A stretch of 22,500 nucleotides of DNA from Chrysomallon squamiferum (GCA_012295275.1 CM022671.1:3879065-3901564); one strand, 5' to 3'; counted from the first letter of the stretch, positions 8,730 through 21,015 are shown. The notes: generated from the sequence alone by a model not told the origin. Program-made: numbers and translations.

Positions 8730-11700
8730 TTCCATGAGATGTCTGCTGTCAAGACACTGTATAAAACCACAGTTAAATGTTTTTAACAAGGAGGTTTGTT
8801 ATTTTGATCATCTGTAACTAGGTGATGTTTTCTTCTTAAAGGATATTTTTTATTCAATATTTTTATTTTTGCTTTTGGTATAAGTTAGTAAGAATCAAAC
8901 ATCTGAACTTTGTTTTTAAATGTTCCGATTTAATTAATGATCAGTCGTCTGCTACTGCAGTGCTGGTTTAGTAAACTCAGCATTTGGATAATTAGAAACG
9001 TTTCCTTTAGAGAATAATATTGTTTCATGTATTTTGCATAATAATATTATAAATTCAGTTACTTATTAAGTTATCACCTAATGAAAACAAAACTGTATCC
9101 ATGGTTATCATATTTGCTGTTATAAATAAATCGTTATTTTTATTGTTATTGTTGTTGTTCTTGATCTTAAAAACAAAATATCTGTAATAAATGTGTTTAC
9201 TTTTGAGAAATATTAACAGAAAAACTAATGACTAGAAGTAGAACATTAATTTATTTTGTTGATTTTAACTGTTTCAGTAAATGCTAACTTTTTAAGATTA
9301 TCATTATGTACAAAACAAAATTCCACTTGCATATAGTAGTGTTATTTTGGAATTAATTTCTCTTTCAGCAATGATAACACGAATGTCCTTGATAATTTTT
9401 ATGTTTGACCTTGACTTGGATACAGCCATGTCATTGAAACAAAATACCTAATTATTATATTAATTATTTTTATGAAATATTTGGAAGTGCCACTGATTTT
9501 ACAAATCAGGTGATATTAATTTCTTTTGGTTTCTGTTTATAATCATAAATTAAAAAATTAATAAAAGGTTAAAGTATAAATATTTATAAAGTTTGATTAA
9601 TTATTGAAATTTATAAATATATACTAATGTATTTCAGCTCTACTGTCTTCAAGCATGCCTAAAATGTCCATCATTTAATCAAAGATCTTATATTTCTGAT
9701 GCCACTGAATTACAGGTTTGTTTATTTATTTATTTATTGACACATTATGTATGTAATTGTTTATTTATAAGAATAAATAAATAATATAATTCTGCTTTTA
9801 GATTATTCATATACTTTGAATGTTAAATATTTTTCTAATTGATTATATTCTTGTTGTATGTGTAATCCTTGTTTCAGCTTTGTTGATTTTTTAGAATAAA
9901 AATACAAAATATATTTTAAAATAATAATTACTAAATTAGTTTGTAATTATTTAATTTTTCGAAATAACCCTGTACACCTTCACTCTCTACTCATACTCGT
10001 TCCTAATTCTTGTCTGAATGATCTCATTTGCAAGCTTTGTAAATTAAGTGAAAACTGTTCTAATGTTACTGCAATATTTACATGTGTTTTAATATATATA
10101 TATATAGATAGATAGACAGATAGACAGATAAAAGAACATTAAAATGAATACTTATATATCAGTATGTGATAACAAAAGAAAAAAAAACTACTATTTTTTA
10201 TTGTAGTCTGCTAACTGTGCAAAGTATGGAGGCCGACATACAGTAACATTACTGACTGGAGATGGAGTTGGTCCTGAACTTCTAGAGCATGTACAGAAAG
10301 TCTTCAGGTGAATAAATTATAAAATGTTTTGAGTTAACAAAACAATTATAATTTGATGTTGATAGAATCATACCTGTTAGTCTACGAAGCTTGGCTTGGT
10401 TTAAGATTACTCAATAAATAGAGTTTATTTTCTTCACAAAATTGTTATGAATATGTGATGAAATAATTTAAGATTTAATAATATATAAATAATTTATAAT
10501 TAGTTTCCCAGTTTCATATATATAATAGATTTCTGTACTTAGAATTATTTGGTTTTACATGTATGTATTGAATAGCTACTGAACTACTGTTAATTATGAG
10601 CAAGTCATTGTTAAGTGTCTGGATTTTGAGATTTTGGAGACATTTTGTGTTACATTCCTAAATTTATTTATATTTCTTCTATTACAGAAATATACTTATA
10701 ACACAGCTAGCGCAAAAAAAAAAAATAAAAAAAATTAGATTAAATTCATATGAAGCAATAGGTGATTGTCTTGACTGAAGTTATTTTACAAAATATATAA
10801 TTATCATGGCTGTAACTAGAATCTTTTTGAAATGAAACAAAGACATTTAATTGCTGAGTCAGTTATGTCTTTCGTCGCAACAGTGTCATTAGACTTCAAT
10901 TGGCAGCCATAGATATAAACAAATTTATTCAGTGGATATGTTTCTGTTGGAATAGAAATTTATATTTAAAAAAAATAAAATTAAAATTCTTATTAATTTT
11001 GGTAATGAGGCATTTGCCTCATTTGCCTCAACATAGTTTCTGCCATGATTATAAGCATGATCTGCTTTTCAGTTTTCTGGTTTTGGGTAGATTATACATG
11101 CATCTTTCAGGAAACCGTGTCCAGTCCATCTCAACTTCAGCATTTGGACCTCCTTCTGAAGATGTAATTAGGTTAAACTTAAAGTAAAGAGAAGAACAAC
11201 AAATATTTTTTTTTTTAAAGATTAATTTAGAAATAATTACAAATAATTTTCAGATATGCAGGAGCTCCTATAGATTTTGAAAAAGTTGTTATCAATGCTT
11301 CCACAAGGGAACCAGAGGACATGACCAATGCTCTCTTGTCGGTTAGAAGAAATGGAGTTGCTATCAAAGGCAAGTTAAATTTAAATACTTATACTACCTT
11401 GTTTTATACAGTAATATCACTTTGCTTAGTATTAATAAAAAATTATAACGGTATATACAAAAATATTTCATAACTCTGCCTATTGATTTCACACATATTG
11501 TCTGATTTAAAATAATAATAAAAATAATTACTATTCTTATTATTAATATTATTATTAATTATCTTTTCTTTAAAATTAATATTATTACTTTTTCCTTTTT
11601 TTTCTTTTTTACTTGTCTTTGCAACTTTAGAAATCCTTGAGAATCTGATAATCTAGGTAATGTTTAAGTGAAAAATTAAAGAGATATCTTCTATAAAACA

Positions 11701-14700
11701 GGACATGTAGTGGATTTATTTTTAATTCATATGTATTTTTTATTTTTTAAATTATTTATTTTCAGGCAATATTGAAACCAAATTTGATGATCCAACATTC
11801 TCATCAATGAATGTTGCTTTAAGGTAAATTAATTTTCCACTGTATATGCCCACAAAAAATTAGTTTGTATATTTCCATATAATTTAGTAGATCCAAATGA
11901 TATAAATGCACATGTATTTCTATGAACTATATAAAATATGTTTCCCTGTTTGCCAATACTATATCATGTAGGAACTGTATAACATAAGTATCAGAGTATT
12001 ATACTACTTGTTTGTAAAGAATGATTTAAAATTAATTTGAAATAAGAATTATTTCAGTGAATTACTGTGATTTTTATTTCAGGTTAAATTTAAGTTTGTT
12101 TGCTAGTATCGTGTGGTGCAAATCTTTCCCTGGAGTGAAAACAAAACATCAAGATGTTGACATAATTCTAATCAGAGAGAACACAGAGGGAGAATACACT
12201 AACCTTGAACATGAGGTAAAAACAGTAAATTATCTTTGTTACCCACAGTCAGATAATCATAAAAACAAGTTTTTCATTTCAGTATGAGCCAAAATTAAAA
12301 GCTCTAAACTTTTTTAATATCACAGAAGTCAGATAATATGTGATAGATTATAAAATTTTATAACTAAACAAGTTAATTAAAACAAGTGAAATGATTAATT
12401 AACAGAGTTAATTAACATGTAATTATTTCATATTTACGATATAACTGAGACCCCTGTATTTGTGAAAGAGCCTGTAAAACACTTGTCTTGATTAATCCAC
12501 AGTAACAAAAACTGATGTTTTGATACTGATAACTTAGAGGTTGTTATTTGTTGTGGTGTGTTTTAGAATGTTCCTGGTGTGGTAGAGAGTCTGAAGATTA
12601 TAACAGAACCAAAGTCTACACGTATTGCAAGATATGCTTTCGATTATGCAGTGAAGCATGGCAGAAAGAAGGTGACAGCAATTCACAAAGCTAATATCAT
12701 GTAAGCTTTTTTCTCATCTGTTGTTTAGGTTTATGTTGTTGTTTTTTAATTCTCAAGGCTGTGGAGAGATAATAATAATAATAGAAATATTACATCATAA
12801 AAATAATTTTGTTTTGGAATCTAATATCACGTAAGTTGTTTTTTTCATTTGTTATGTTTCATAACATGTTTATTTTACTCTGAAAGCTGAGGAGAAATAA
12901 TATATCAACTAAATTTTGAAAATTATTTTATTGTTCAAACTATATAATTGATCCCATTAATATGATAATTATAAAATATAAGTACAGTGTAATTACTTGA
13001 CAGTTATTTACATAATTTAGTGTTTCAATATAAAATTTGATTACTGTATAGAATTCTCTTGTTTGAAACCAAATGTGTATCTGATAGTTATATAATAAAA
13101 TGTGTGGAAGCAGTTATTAATATTTCATATTGAAAAAAAAAAAAAAAAAAAGTTTGTTTTGCTTTATGGAATTTGGATCATCACATGATTATTCTTTGTT
13201 ACCACCATTGCATTTTTGTTCTCATTCAAGCCATGATCCATTGTCTGGTATTTTCTTTTGTAAATTAATAACAATAGCCAGTTACTGAGTGAGTCTGTGA
13301 GCATGGGTTTCCTCATTTCATTACTCAATATCTGACACTTAATTAAATAATTATAACTATTAAAATATATGCAATCTCATTAAACCATTCATTTGAGCAT
13401 TTTTTTTGTTGTTGTTGTTTGTTGCTGTATTATATTTATAACAACAGGTTATTTGAATTCTGTTTTTTTTTCAAAACAGGAAGCTTGCTGATGGTTTGTT
13501 TCTTGAATGTTGCCGAAATGTTGCGAAGGAGTACCCAGATATTGAGTTCACTGACATGATTATAGACAATGCCAGCATGCAGGTTAGTTCTGACACTGTA
13601 ATCATTTTAATAGCTCTATCAATTTTTAGTTACATTTTCTAAATATTAAGGTTTTTCTAAGTCAGTTTTGTTTGAAAGGTAAAATAGTTTTACAAACTTG
13701 TTATTTTCATTACAATAACATATTACATTGTTTTATGTTTTGAATGTTAGAAAGATCAGATTTTTCAACTCTAATTTTGTATTTTGAAACAAATAAAAAT
13801 TAAAAAAATTAAACTATTCATATAAAACCAAATATATTTTATAAGGAGAAAAGGTTTTTGTTTAAAATAACTGATTAAATAATTATTTGAAAAAAACAAC
13901 AAAAAAAAACAATTAATTACCCAAGAGAAATAAAAGTTTTATTACAAGAAATAATTTTATTTATCAGATGGTTTCCAGACCTCAGCAGTTTGATGTTCTG
14001 GTCCTGCCAAATCTCTATGGTAACATTCTCAGTAATATTGGAGCAGGACTTGTAGGTGGGGCTGGTATGGTCCCAGGAATAAATGTTGGTGAAAATTATG
14101 CTATTTTTGAACTGGTAAATATAATCATTACCTTCAAGCTATCTTCTTTTTTATAATATGGAATAAATATGCTTATAATTATCTTTGTTTTTCTTATCAG
14201 CTGATCAGAAGCTGCTTTTTGGTGTTGTTGTTTTATTTTATTAGTGTTGTTTCATGCAGACAGACACATATTGATTTATTAGCTTAAACTCAGTTATTCT
14301 GTTAAAAATAAAATAAATTGCACATTAAATAATTAATCTGTTTTAATTTTAGTTTAATCATATTTGTGTTGCACCAACATACATATAAAAAAAATGATGC
14401 AGTATTCAAAAGTTTTGATTAGAAAGAATTGAAGTCATTTTTATTTAAATCAATCTAATTTTCACTTTGTTGCACAATCTTCTTTCATTATGGGCCAAAA
14501 AGTGTGACACTTTCAATGTATGTTATAATAATAGTAAAAAAAATAATAAGCAGTTATACTAATATTATTATTACTAGTAATAATTTTACTCACTTTATAT
14601 TTTCAGGGGACGAGGAATTCAGGGAGAACACTGGAGGGGAAAAATCTGGCGAATCCAGTTGGGATGTTGTTAGCAAGCTGTGACATGCTCACCTATCTTG

Positions 14701-16388
14701 GGTGAGTTTTTATAACTCATGTTTCTAAAGTTCTCTTTAACTAGGCTTGTCTGTAGCCACATTTAATATATAACTTCTGTGGTACATACAGATTGTCTAA
14801 ATACAAATTTCCAAATAATTAATTTATCTATATCTAGATGGTCAGTCTTTGAAAATAATAAAGTATGTCATCATTTCATACATGCAAATGTAAAAAGTAC
14901 ATGATAGCCTCAGTAGGTTAGGTATTTCAAAAATTTCATTTTCCAAAAATTAGTCGTAGTAAAAGGAAAAATGTTATCATCAACAGTTTTGTTACTATAT
15001 TTGTCAGACTTTATTATTAACATAAATTAGTGCCAGTAATAGATAAGGCACTGAAATGGAAATATTTACATAGATACATGCATTTATGATATTTTTGAAA
15101 ATAATATTAAATTTTAATTTATCTTTCTTTAATCTGTAAAGTATCAAAAATATAACGGTTTACTGTTTTCTGTCTAAACTTTATTTTTATATTTGCAGAC
15201 ATTATGAAACATCCATGGTGATACGTAAAGCTACTATGAGCATCCTTTCAGATGAGAAGGTAAAAATCATTATGTGTTTTCTAGTGTCAATATCTATTTT
15301 TATATTTATTTTATTTTATTTTATTTTATTTCATAGATAAATAGATACTTTTCAAAGATAAATACAGAATTTTTTTCTCACTCCTAATTTTTCTTTTTGT
15401 AAACTATATTTTAAAACTCAACAGTAAAATGTAAAAAAATACAGAGTAATTAGTGCAGATTATATTTAAATTTTTAGAATTTGTTTTTTGTTTTAAATAT
15501 ATAAATAATAAAATGAAAAATAATTTAATTATTATTAACGCATCACAAAATCCAAACAAAATGAAAATCAGCTGTTAATTAACATTTTTATTTTAGTGTG
15601 TTTACTTGTGGAAACTATTGAGAAACAAAGTAAAAATAAAACTCACCCAGAAACATTTGTCACATAATCAATATTAGTTTATCAACATCCTCAGTGTATT
15701 AGATATGTATCAGTCCTGTTATATCTTGTTTGTTTTTTCTTAAATCAATTTGGACTTCATTTCCTTTTATCTTTTTTTGTATTATTGATTTTTAATTTTT
15801 ATTAATATTTTTTATCCATTTTTTTTTTTTTTTTATAGATTTTTTAATGTTTTTTTGTATCATTTCTTCTTTAATTGATTATCAATAATATTTTTTTTTT
15901 TTTTCTGTTTATTTTATCAATTTCTTTTTTCTTTTTATTATTATTGTTTTTATCACTTTTCAGTATTATTGTTAATATTTTAATTAAGATTTGTTTTAAA
16001 GGTGTTCATTTTTTCTATCTTTTATTTTTTGTTATTTTTTTTATCCTTTTTCAATTTTATTTTTGACTAAATTTAATTTCTGTTGGTTTTTCTAGTGGGT
16101 CCTTTTTTTTTTCTTTTTTTTTTTCTAATCCTTTCACTGCATAATTAAATTTTTGACAAAATCAATAAAACTAACAGATAACAAAACATACTGGGTGTAT
16201 GCAATGTCTGGGAACCTCTGTGGGTAAGTATGCCTGCTTCTCACATCATAATGAGAATTTTACTACCAGCATGGGATAAATCCACTTTCCACAGTTAAAT
16301 TAAAATAAAATTTTGATATATCTGCTTATCACAAGAAAAGGGTTAATTTTTTGTTGTCATTTTTTTTCTTTTTTATGAATTTTGATTT

Positions 16389-16426
<38 letters not shown>

Positions 16427-16623
16427 AATTGAACTTGTTTTCTTTATGATTTTTAATTTCTGTATTTTATTGAATTTTATTTCTCTCTCTATTTTTTTTT
16501 TTTTTTTTTTTTTTTTTTTGATACTATCAGACATGCACTGTTGACATTGGTGGGGAAGCCAGCACCTCTGATGCTATCGATGCTATTATTGACAATCTGA
16601 AAGGAAAGACAAAAACATGGTAA
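8722..16623 (+). CDS. IDH3G: Mitochondrial NAD-isocitrate dehydrogenase, regulatory gamma subunit
   Basis: Twelve exons join in frame to 1191 nt (396 residues; human IDH3G is about 393): 8722-8793, 9638-9715, 10207-10307, 11254-11369, 11766-11823, 12083-12215, 12567-12700, 13480-13582, 13968-14114, 14607-14701, 15199-15259, 16531-16623. Residues 1-50 lack acids until Glu24, are rich in Arg/Lys/Cys and hold RSYIS (40-44), fitting a matrix targeting peptide. Gamma-type landmarks: [10 protein letters not shown] (55-64), GNIET (123-127), ENTEGEY (174-180), [10 protein letters not shown] (222-231, Lys227), [10 protein letters not shown] (267-276), LANP, DIGG near the end. Asn284 and Asn288 (GNILSN) replace the two metal-ligand Asp of the catalytic alpha subunit (GDILSD), so this chain should be regulatory, binding allosteric effectors in an alpha-beta-gamma complex of the TCA cycle (isocitrate + NAD+ to 2-oxoglutarate + CO2 + NADH). 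Oddities: TGDGVGPE instead of PGDG; LSLFAS (145-150) instead of LDLYAN. Beta is less likely because [13 protein letters not shown] and VSRPQQ are gamma words. Confidence 0.95.
10092..10130. repeat. (AT)n-(GATA/GACA)n microsatellite in IDH3G intron 2
   Basis: A TA run passes into alternating GATA and GACA tetranucleotides. Confidence 0.9.
11370..11375 (+). other. Non-canonical GC 5' splice site of IDH3G intron 4
   Basis: The exon ends ATC AAA G and is followed by GCAAGT; the next exon starts after TTTTCAG at 11766 with GC AAT ATT GAA ACC. Only this join gives GNIET in frame. Using the nearby GT at 11374-11375 would give a stop codon within three codons of the next exon. The rest of the donor (AAAG|GCAAGT) matches U1 well, as is usual for the minor GC-AG class. 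Confidence 0.85.
12691..12903 (+). repeat. Diverged tandem duplication of the exon 7 donor region, IDH3G
   Basis: The exon 7 end and donor, CTAATATCAT|GTAAGC (12691 onwards), reappears 130 bases later as CTAATATCAC|GTAAGTTG (12821 onwards). The similarity continues for about 80 bases (T-run, TCATYTGTT, GCTGNGGAGARATAATA). Identity is roughly 70 percent by eye. The second copy holds a better donor (GTAAGT) but is unlikely to be used, since reading through from exon 7 meets TAA at once. Confidence 0.6.
13133..13151. repeat. Poly(A) run in IDH3G intron 7
   Basis: Nineteen consecutive A bases. No retroposed sequence is recognisable next to it. Confidence 0.9.
15305..15333. repeat. (TTTTA)n microsatellite in IDH3G intron 11
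   Basis: Five to six ATTTT units shortly after the exon 11 donor. A similar pentanucleotide tract is found at 4110-4133. Confidence 0.85.
15770..16135 (+). repeat. Long T-rich tract in IDH3G intron 11
   Basis: About 365 bases made mostly of T with scattered A, C and G, on the sense strand of the gene. The long open frame here translates to a Phe/Leu/Ile string, which is a composition artefact. It may be an expanded low-complexity region or an old poly(A)-tailed insertion in antisense that has decayed. Confidence 0.7.
16205..16290 (+). repeat. Patch of ordinary complexity, possible SINE remnant, in intron 11
   Basis: Between the T-rich tract and the T33 run lies a patch of normal complexity with TGTGGGTAAG, GCCTGCTTCTCACAT and GGGATAAATCC. 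The last resembles a weak Pol III B box, and the first a poor A box about 54 bases before it. It could be a decayed tRNA-derived element. Very tentative. Confidence 0.2.
16391..16423 (+). repeat. Poly(T) run of 33
   Basis: Thirty-three uninterrupted T bases in IDH3G intron 11. Confidence 0.95.
16492..16519 (+). repeat. Poly(T) run of 28 before the IDH3G exon 12 acceptor
   Basis: Twenty-eight T bases, then GATACTATCAG and the last exon at 16531. It doubles as an extreme polypyrimidine tract for the final 3' splice site. Confidence 0.95.
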
Positions 16624-17195
16624 AACTGCTTTGTTTTGTCTGTTTATGTATCTTTTGTACTCTGCTGATCAGCTAGATAGCTGTGAATCAAAATTAAGCT
16701 TTTATCAATACATACACATTAGTGTATCGATTTGTGAAACAGAACGTTTTAAATGTGAATTCCTTAAAAAAAAGGATAAAAACAGAAACTAAAAATTGTT
16801 TTTAGTGTTTTTTAAAGAATTCAGTGTTAAGTTTAGTTTTATTTATTGTAATTTATTAAAAATTAAAAATGAATTTACTGTAATTTATTAAAGTGTATAT
16901 TTCCATCATACATACAGGAAAGCTTGTAAAATATACACTTCTTTTTTTTTGTTACCTGTTATCCCACTTAACACGTATCTGTGTATTCAGGCAGGTTTAA
17001 AAATGGTAGTATACAAATATAGCATACATTTTAAATTAAAAAAAATATAATTTAAATAGAGCTTACAAACAACTATGGATAAGCATTTAAATTTTATATT
17101 CTTTTATTATTTTGCATTTCATTTATTTATTATTTTCTGTGTATTTATGAATATTTTTCTGCCGTTTTCTGTATACTGCCTAAATATGTGTCTCA

Positions 17196-17201
17196 AATAA
17201 A
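17196..17201 (+). terminator. Candidate poly(A) signal of IDH3G
   Basis: This is the first canonical AATAAA after the IDH3G stop (16621-16623), about 570 nt downstream. ATTAAA variants occur earlier, near 16855 and 16886. It cannot be confirmed without transcripts. Confidence 0.35.
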
Positions 17202-17919
17202 ATTTAATAAATTATTTTTAATAAATTAATTTCTAGAAATATTTTAAATAATAATATATAAATAAACTAATAAAAATAATTTAAAAAAAAAAAAAAAGAT
17301 TACAGTGAAATAGATATTTTTGGTTTTATTATCATCATTATTATTACATTATTATTTTTATTATTTTTGTTATTTTTATTATTATTATTATTATTATTTG
17401 TAAGAAACTAATTACAATTTATCAATTTTTATTTTTGTATAGAATATACTCCCATTTCTCTGAATAAAAAGTGCTACTCAATTAAGTTATGGAATTACTT
17501 AAAATTAAAAAGTCATCAGGTATTTGATTAGCAGACTGCAACCATCATATCTCATCCTTCTGTTGTTCTGTGTTGTTCCATGTTCTGTGTTCTTCTGCCT
17601 TCCTGATGACAGAGGATTATTTTAAGCATTCAGCAGAATCACAAGTGTTTTAAAAATCAGCGATGCGTGACTATGAATTATTGAAGTGTATCTGTTCACA
17701 GTGATACGCTAATCATTGTCATTAGATTTCCGTTTTTGGTTACAGATGAGTGATTTCCAGTTTCTTTTTACGATTTTAATTCTTTTTTATTTTCGTTATT
17801 ATTTATTGTTGGTATTATTATTTTTTAATAAGTGTATTATGTACAATAATGTAAAAAAAAAAATATCAGAAAGAAGCATTGGATTTCCCTTGAATCTCTT
17901 ATATTTTTTTATTTTTTTT

Positions 17920-17969
17920 TTGTTGTTGTTGTTGTTGTTATTATTATTATGATTATGATTATGATTATG

Positions 17970-18026
<57 letters not shown>

Positions 18027-18067
18027 ATGTAATTAATTTTTCTGTTTTTTTTTTTTTTTTTTTTTTT
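17920..18067. repeat. Compound (TTG)n-(TTA)n-(GATTAT)n-(TTA)n-poly(T) tract
   Basis: (TTG)n at 17920-17939 runs into TTA units, about four GATTAT hexamers from 17951, (TTA)n to about 18024 and a 20-odd base T run at 18045-18067. Each block differs from its neighbour by one base change per unit, which suggests stepwise expansion of variants. Confidence 0.9.
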
Positions 18068-18900
18068 ACCTGTTTTTTGTTACAAATCTTAATTAAAACA
18101 ATTTATATAATTAAAGCTGATCCAGGAATAGTTGCCTAAGTTTTGATTAGTCATTATTAATACTTTAGTTATATTCATTGGGCTGTTTCCCATTCAAGCT
18201 TGATCTTCACAACTAATTCATCAAAAACTAATTTTGTCAGTATTTACATTTTGAGAATCTAGCACATTTTGTGATTCTGAAATATTTTTAGAAAATAGTT
18301 CTGTCTTCAAAAATACAAAAATAAAATGCATTTGAGCAAATTGATTAAGATCACTTATCTATCAACAGTTTTTTGAAGATATAATGATGCAAATTACAAA
18401 GAGAATTTGTTAAATATTTTATGAAATTTCATATTTGTGTCATTTACATTATTTAATCAGAAATCAATAACAGATTTAAAAAAATAAAAATCTGTTCAAT
18501 AAAAAATAATAATAAAAAAAATTAATAAGAGAAAATGAGTATCTAAAATAATATAATGTTATACAGTACAACAAAAAAGGAAGAACATTATTTTTAAAAA
18601 GATACAGTGATATATAGTAGTTAATTGTTTTCTATTTTCTGTTATCATGTTTTAAAAAGAATAATCAGTTCATAATTTTTTACTTGTTGTCAATATGAAA
18701 TTAATCATATGAACTTTACACACCTGTATTTTTGGTCTATAATTCTTTTATAATTTATAAATTTTATTATTAAATTTTGAATTTTATTTTTTAAAAGTAA
18801 ATTATTATATATATATATATTATTAATAAGTATATAAAAGTAAATGTATTTGTTATGTCATGGAAAAAGTAATAATAAATAAAAATAATAAAATGAAAGT

Positions 18901-18902
18901 AT

Positions 18903-18944
<42 letters not shown>

Positions 18945-18964
18945 TAATAAATAAATAAATAAAA
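18901..18964. repeat. (ATA)n-(AATA)n microsatellite
   Basis: About thirteen AAT units followed by AAAT/AATA units. Confidence 0.9.
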
Positions 18965-19789
18965 ATAATTTCTAAGAACATGTGAACTAAAATATTGAAT
19001 AATTTCAGGATTTAATGATGTTGGTAAGTTGAAGGATAATTTTTTTTTGTTTATGTATTAAAATATTTTGTCTGAATTAACAAATGTAACTTGATGCACT
19101 AAAGTACTGACTGGATTTTTTTTTTTTTTTTATTAAAAAAAAGGAATGTAAGAAAAAAAAGAAAAAAGTAATCACAAAAAAAAAAAATAACAAATATAAA
19201 AGGATTTTTGATTTTTTTTAAAGTTTCATTATGTTTCTAAATTGAACTATTGTGTTCAGGTATGTTATCTGTTTTTATACTGTATTAAAATGTTTTGTAA
19301 AAACACAATCCTTGCACAAGTTTAAATGTTTTATGTACCCACAAATGTTTTCTTAAGTCAAACCTAACCCATGCTCATTTGAATTGTTTTAATTGTTCGT
19401 AAATAAACCCTACGCACAAAACATATGTTAAAATGTTTAAAACATTGTCTTAAACTAACTGTCAGTTTTCAGTTTTCAATAGTGCTATAAATATTAATAT
19501 ATTTATTTAATACAGTTGCTAAAGATTACAATTTGATTAAGAAGGAAATTTTAATTTAAAAAATAGAAAATTATACAAGTTGTAAAATAAAGGAGATGTT
19601 TTCAACAATATTTTTTTAAATATAAGAATAAAAAAAAAAAAATTCTGTATTAAAATAATTTATAATAAAAAATACAAGGAAACAGCATTTTTAAATTTTG
19701 AAAATCTATTTCAGAAAAAAATATGTAATTACTTTTAGGCTATATTTATATTCTCATTTATTATTTTTATTTCATTTATGCATTACTTT

Positions 19790-19957
19790 ATTATTATTTT
19801 TTTTATATTACTATTATTTATTTATTTATTTTATTATTATTATTTTTATTTTCATTATTTTGATTATCACCAGAATTTTTATTTGGTAATAGAACAAATG
19901 TTTGGAAGACTTCAACCAACAATTTTCCTCTTTATTATTATTATTATTATTATTATT
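19790..19957. repeat. T/A-rich tracts with (ATT)n ending
   Basis: TTTA and ATT units with a short spacer of ordinary sequence (about 19864-19930), then eight to nine TTA units at 19933-19957. Confidence 0.7.
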
Positions 19958-20459
19958 TTTTCCATTTGTTAATACTCTTTATTGTTAAATCTTTTAAGAT
20001 AAAAGTTTTCATAATTTAACAAGTGTTCATGAAAGTGAAATTTGTGTGCAAGTTTGGCACCTGGATTTGCACATGACATCATAACATGCAGTGTGAGATA
20101 AACATACGAATGTAAATTAATGTGTTTAAAAAGTATTTTTATTTATTTCAGTGTCATTTATAATTATATTGCTATTTTACATTGTTACTTTGCCAGCTTT
20201 TAGTGTAATATTTTTAATTTATTGTTTTATTTTGTTAATAAAATTTTATTTATAAAAAAGTCTGGTTTATTTATTTATTCATTTTCATCTTTTTTACCTT
20301 TTTCTTTAGTTGTTATATGCTAAGTATCATTTAAGTACTTTTTGCAAAAATATTACAAATTATTTTATTTTTTCAAAAAATATTACAAATTTTTTTTATG
20401 TTTATAATAATGTGTTTTATCTATTTGTTTATAATTATTATGATAAAAATTTAATATTT

Positions 20460-20506
20460 AATATTTTTATTTATTTATTTTTTATTTATTTTATTTATTT
20501 ATTCTA
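20460..20506. repeat. (TTTA)n tract
   Basis: TTTAT units with small interruptions. Similar TTTA runs occur at 9718-9738 and 20266-20280. Confidence 0.8.
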
Positions 20507-20637
20507 GAAACCTTTGCTTTATTTCTTTCTTTTTTTTTTTTTTTGCAGTGGTGTTCATTTTGAATAGTATTTAAATAAAAATATTTATGTTATTATTATT
20601 TTTTTAATATTATTTACTGCAGTGTAATTAAAATATT

Positions 20638-20647
20638 CACACACACA

Positions 20648-20711
<64 letters not shown>
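20638..20711. repeat. (CA)n array 1, interrupted
   Basis: About 36 CA units with one CCC interruption near 20650-20652, ending CACC before AAGAACAGAGTA. Confidence 0.97.
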
Positions 20712-20750
20712 AAGAACAGAGTATGATCTGATATTTTTACTGTTTTATTT

Positions 20751-20954
<204 letters not shown>

Positions 20955-20974
20955 GAACAGAGTACTCATCACCA

Positions 20975-21015
20975 TTATTATTATTATTATTATTTATTTA
21001 TTTATATATTTATTT
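20975..21015. repeat. (ATT)n-(ATTT)n tract
   Basis: ATT units passing into ATTT units directly right of the second (CA)n array. A second ATT run lies at about 21070-21090. Confidence 0.85.

Noticed and set aside
10900-11187. 95-codon plus-strand open frame
   Set aside because: It lies within IDH3G intron 3, shows no domain or biased coding composition, and is crossed by splice-like signals; chance frame.
15875-16066. 63-codon open frame rich in Phe, Leu and Ile
   Set aside because: It is produced by the T-rich tract of intron 11; the composition explains it fully.
20521-20580. Very strong acceptor-like sequence (T-run ending TTTTGCAG at 20548)
   Set aside because: All three frames after it stop within ten codons and no donor partner is recognisable; chance in T-rich DNA.
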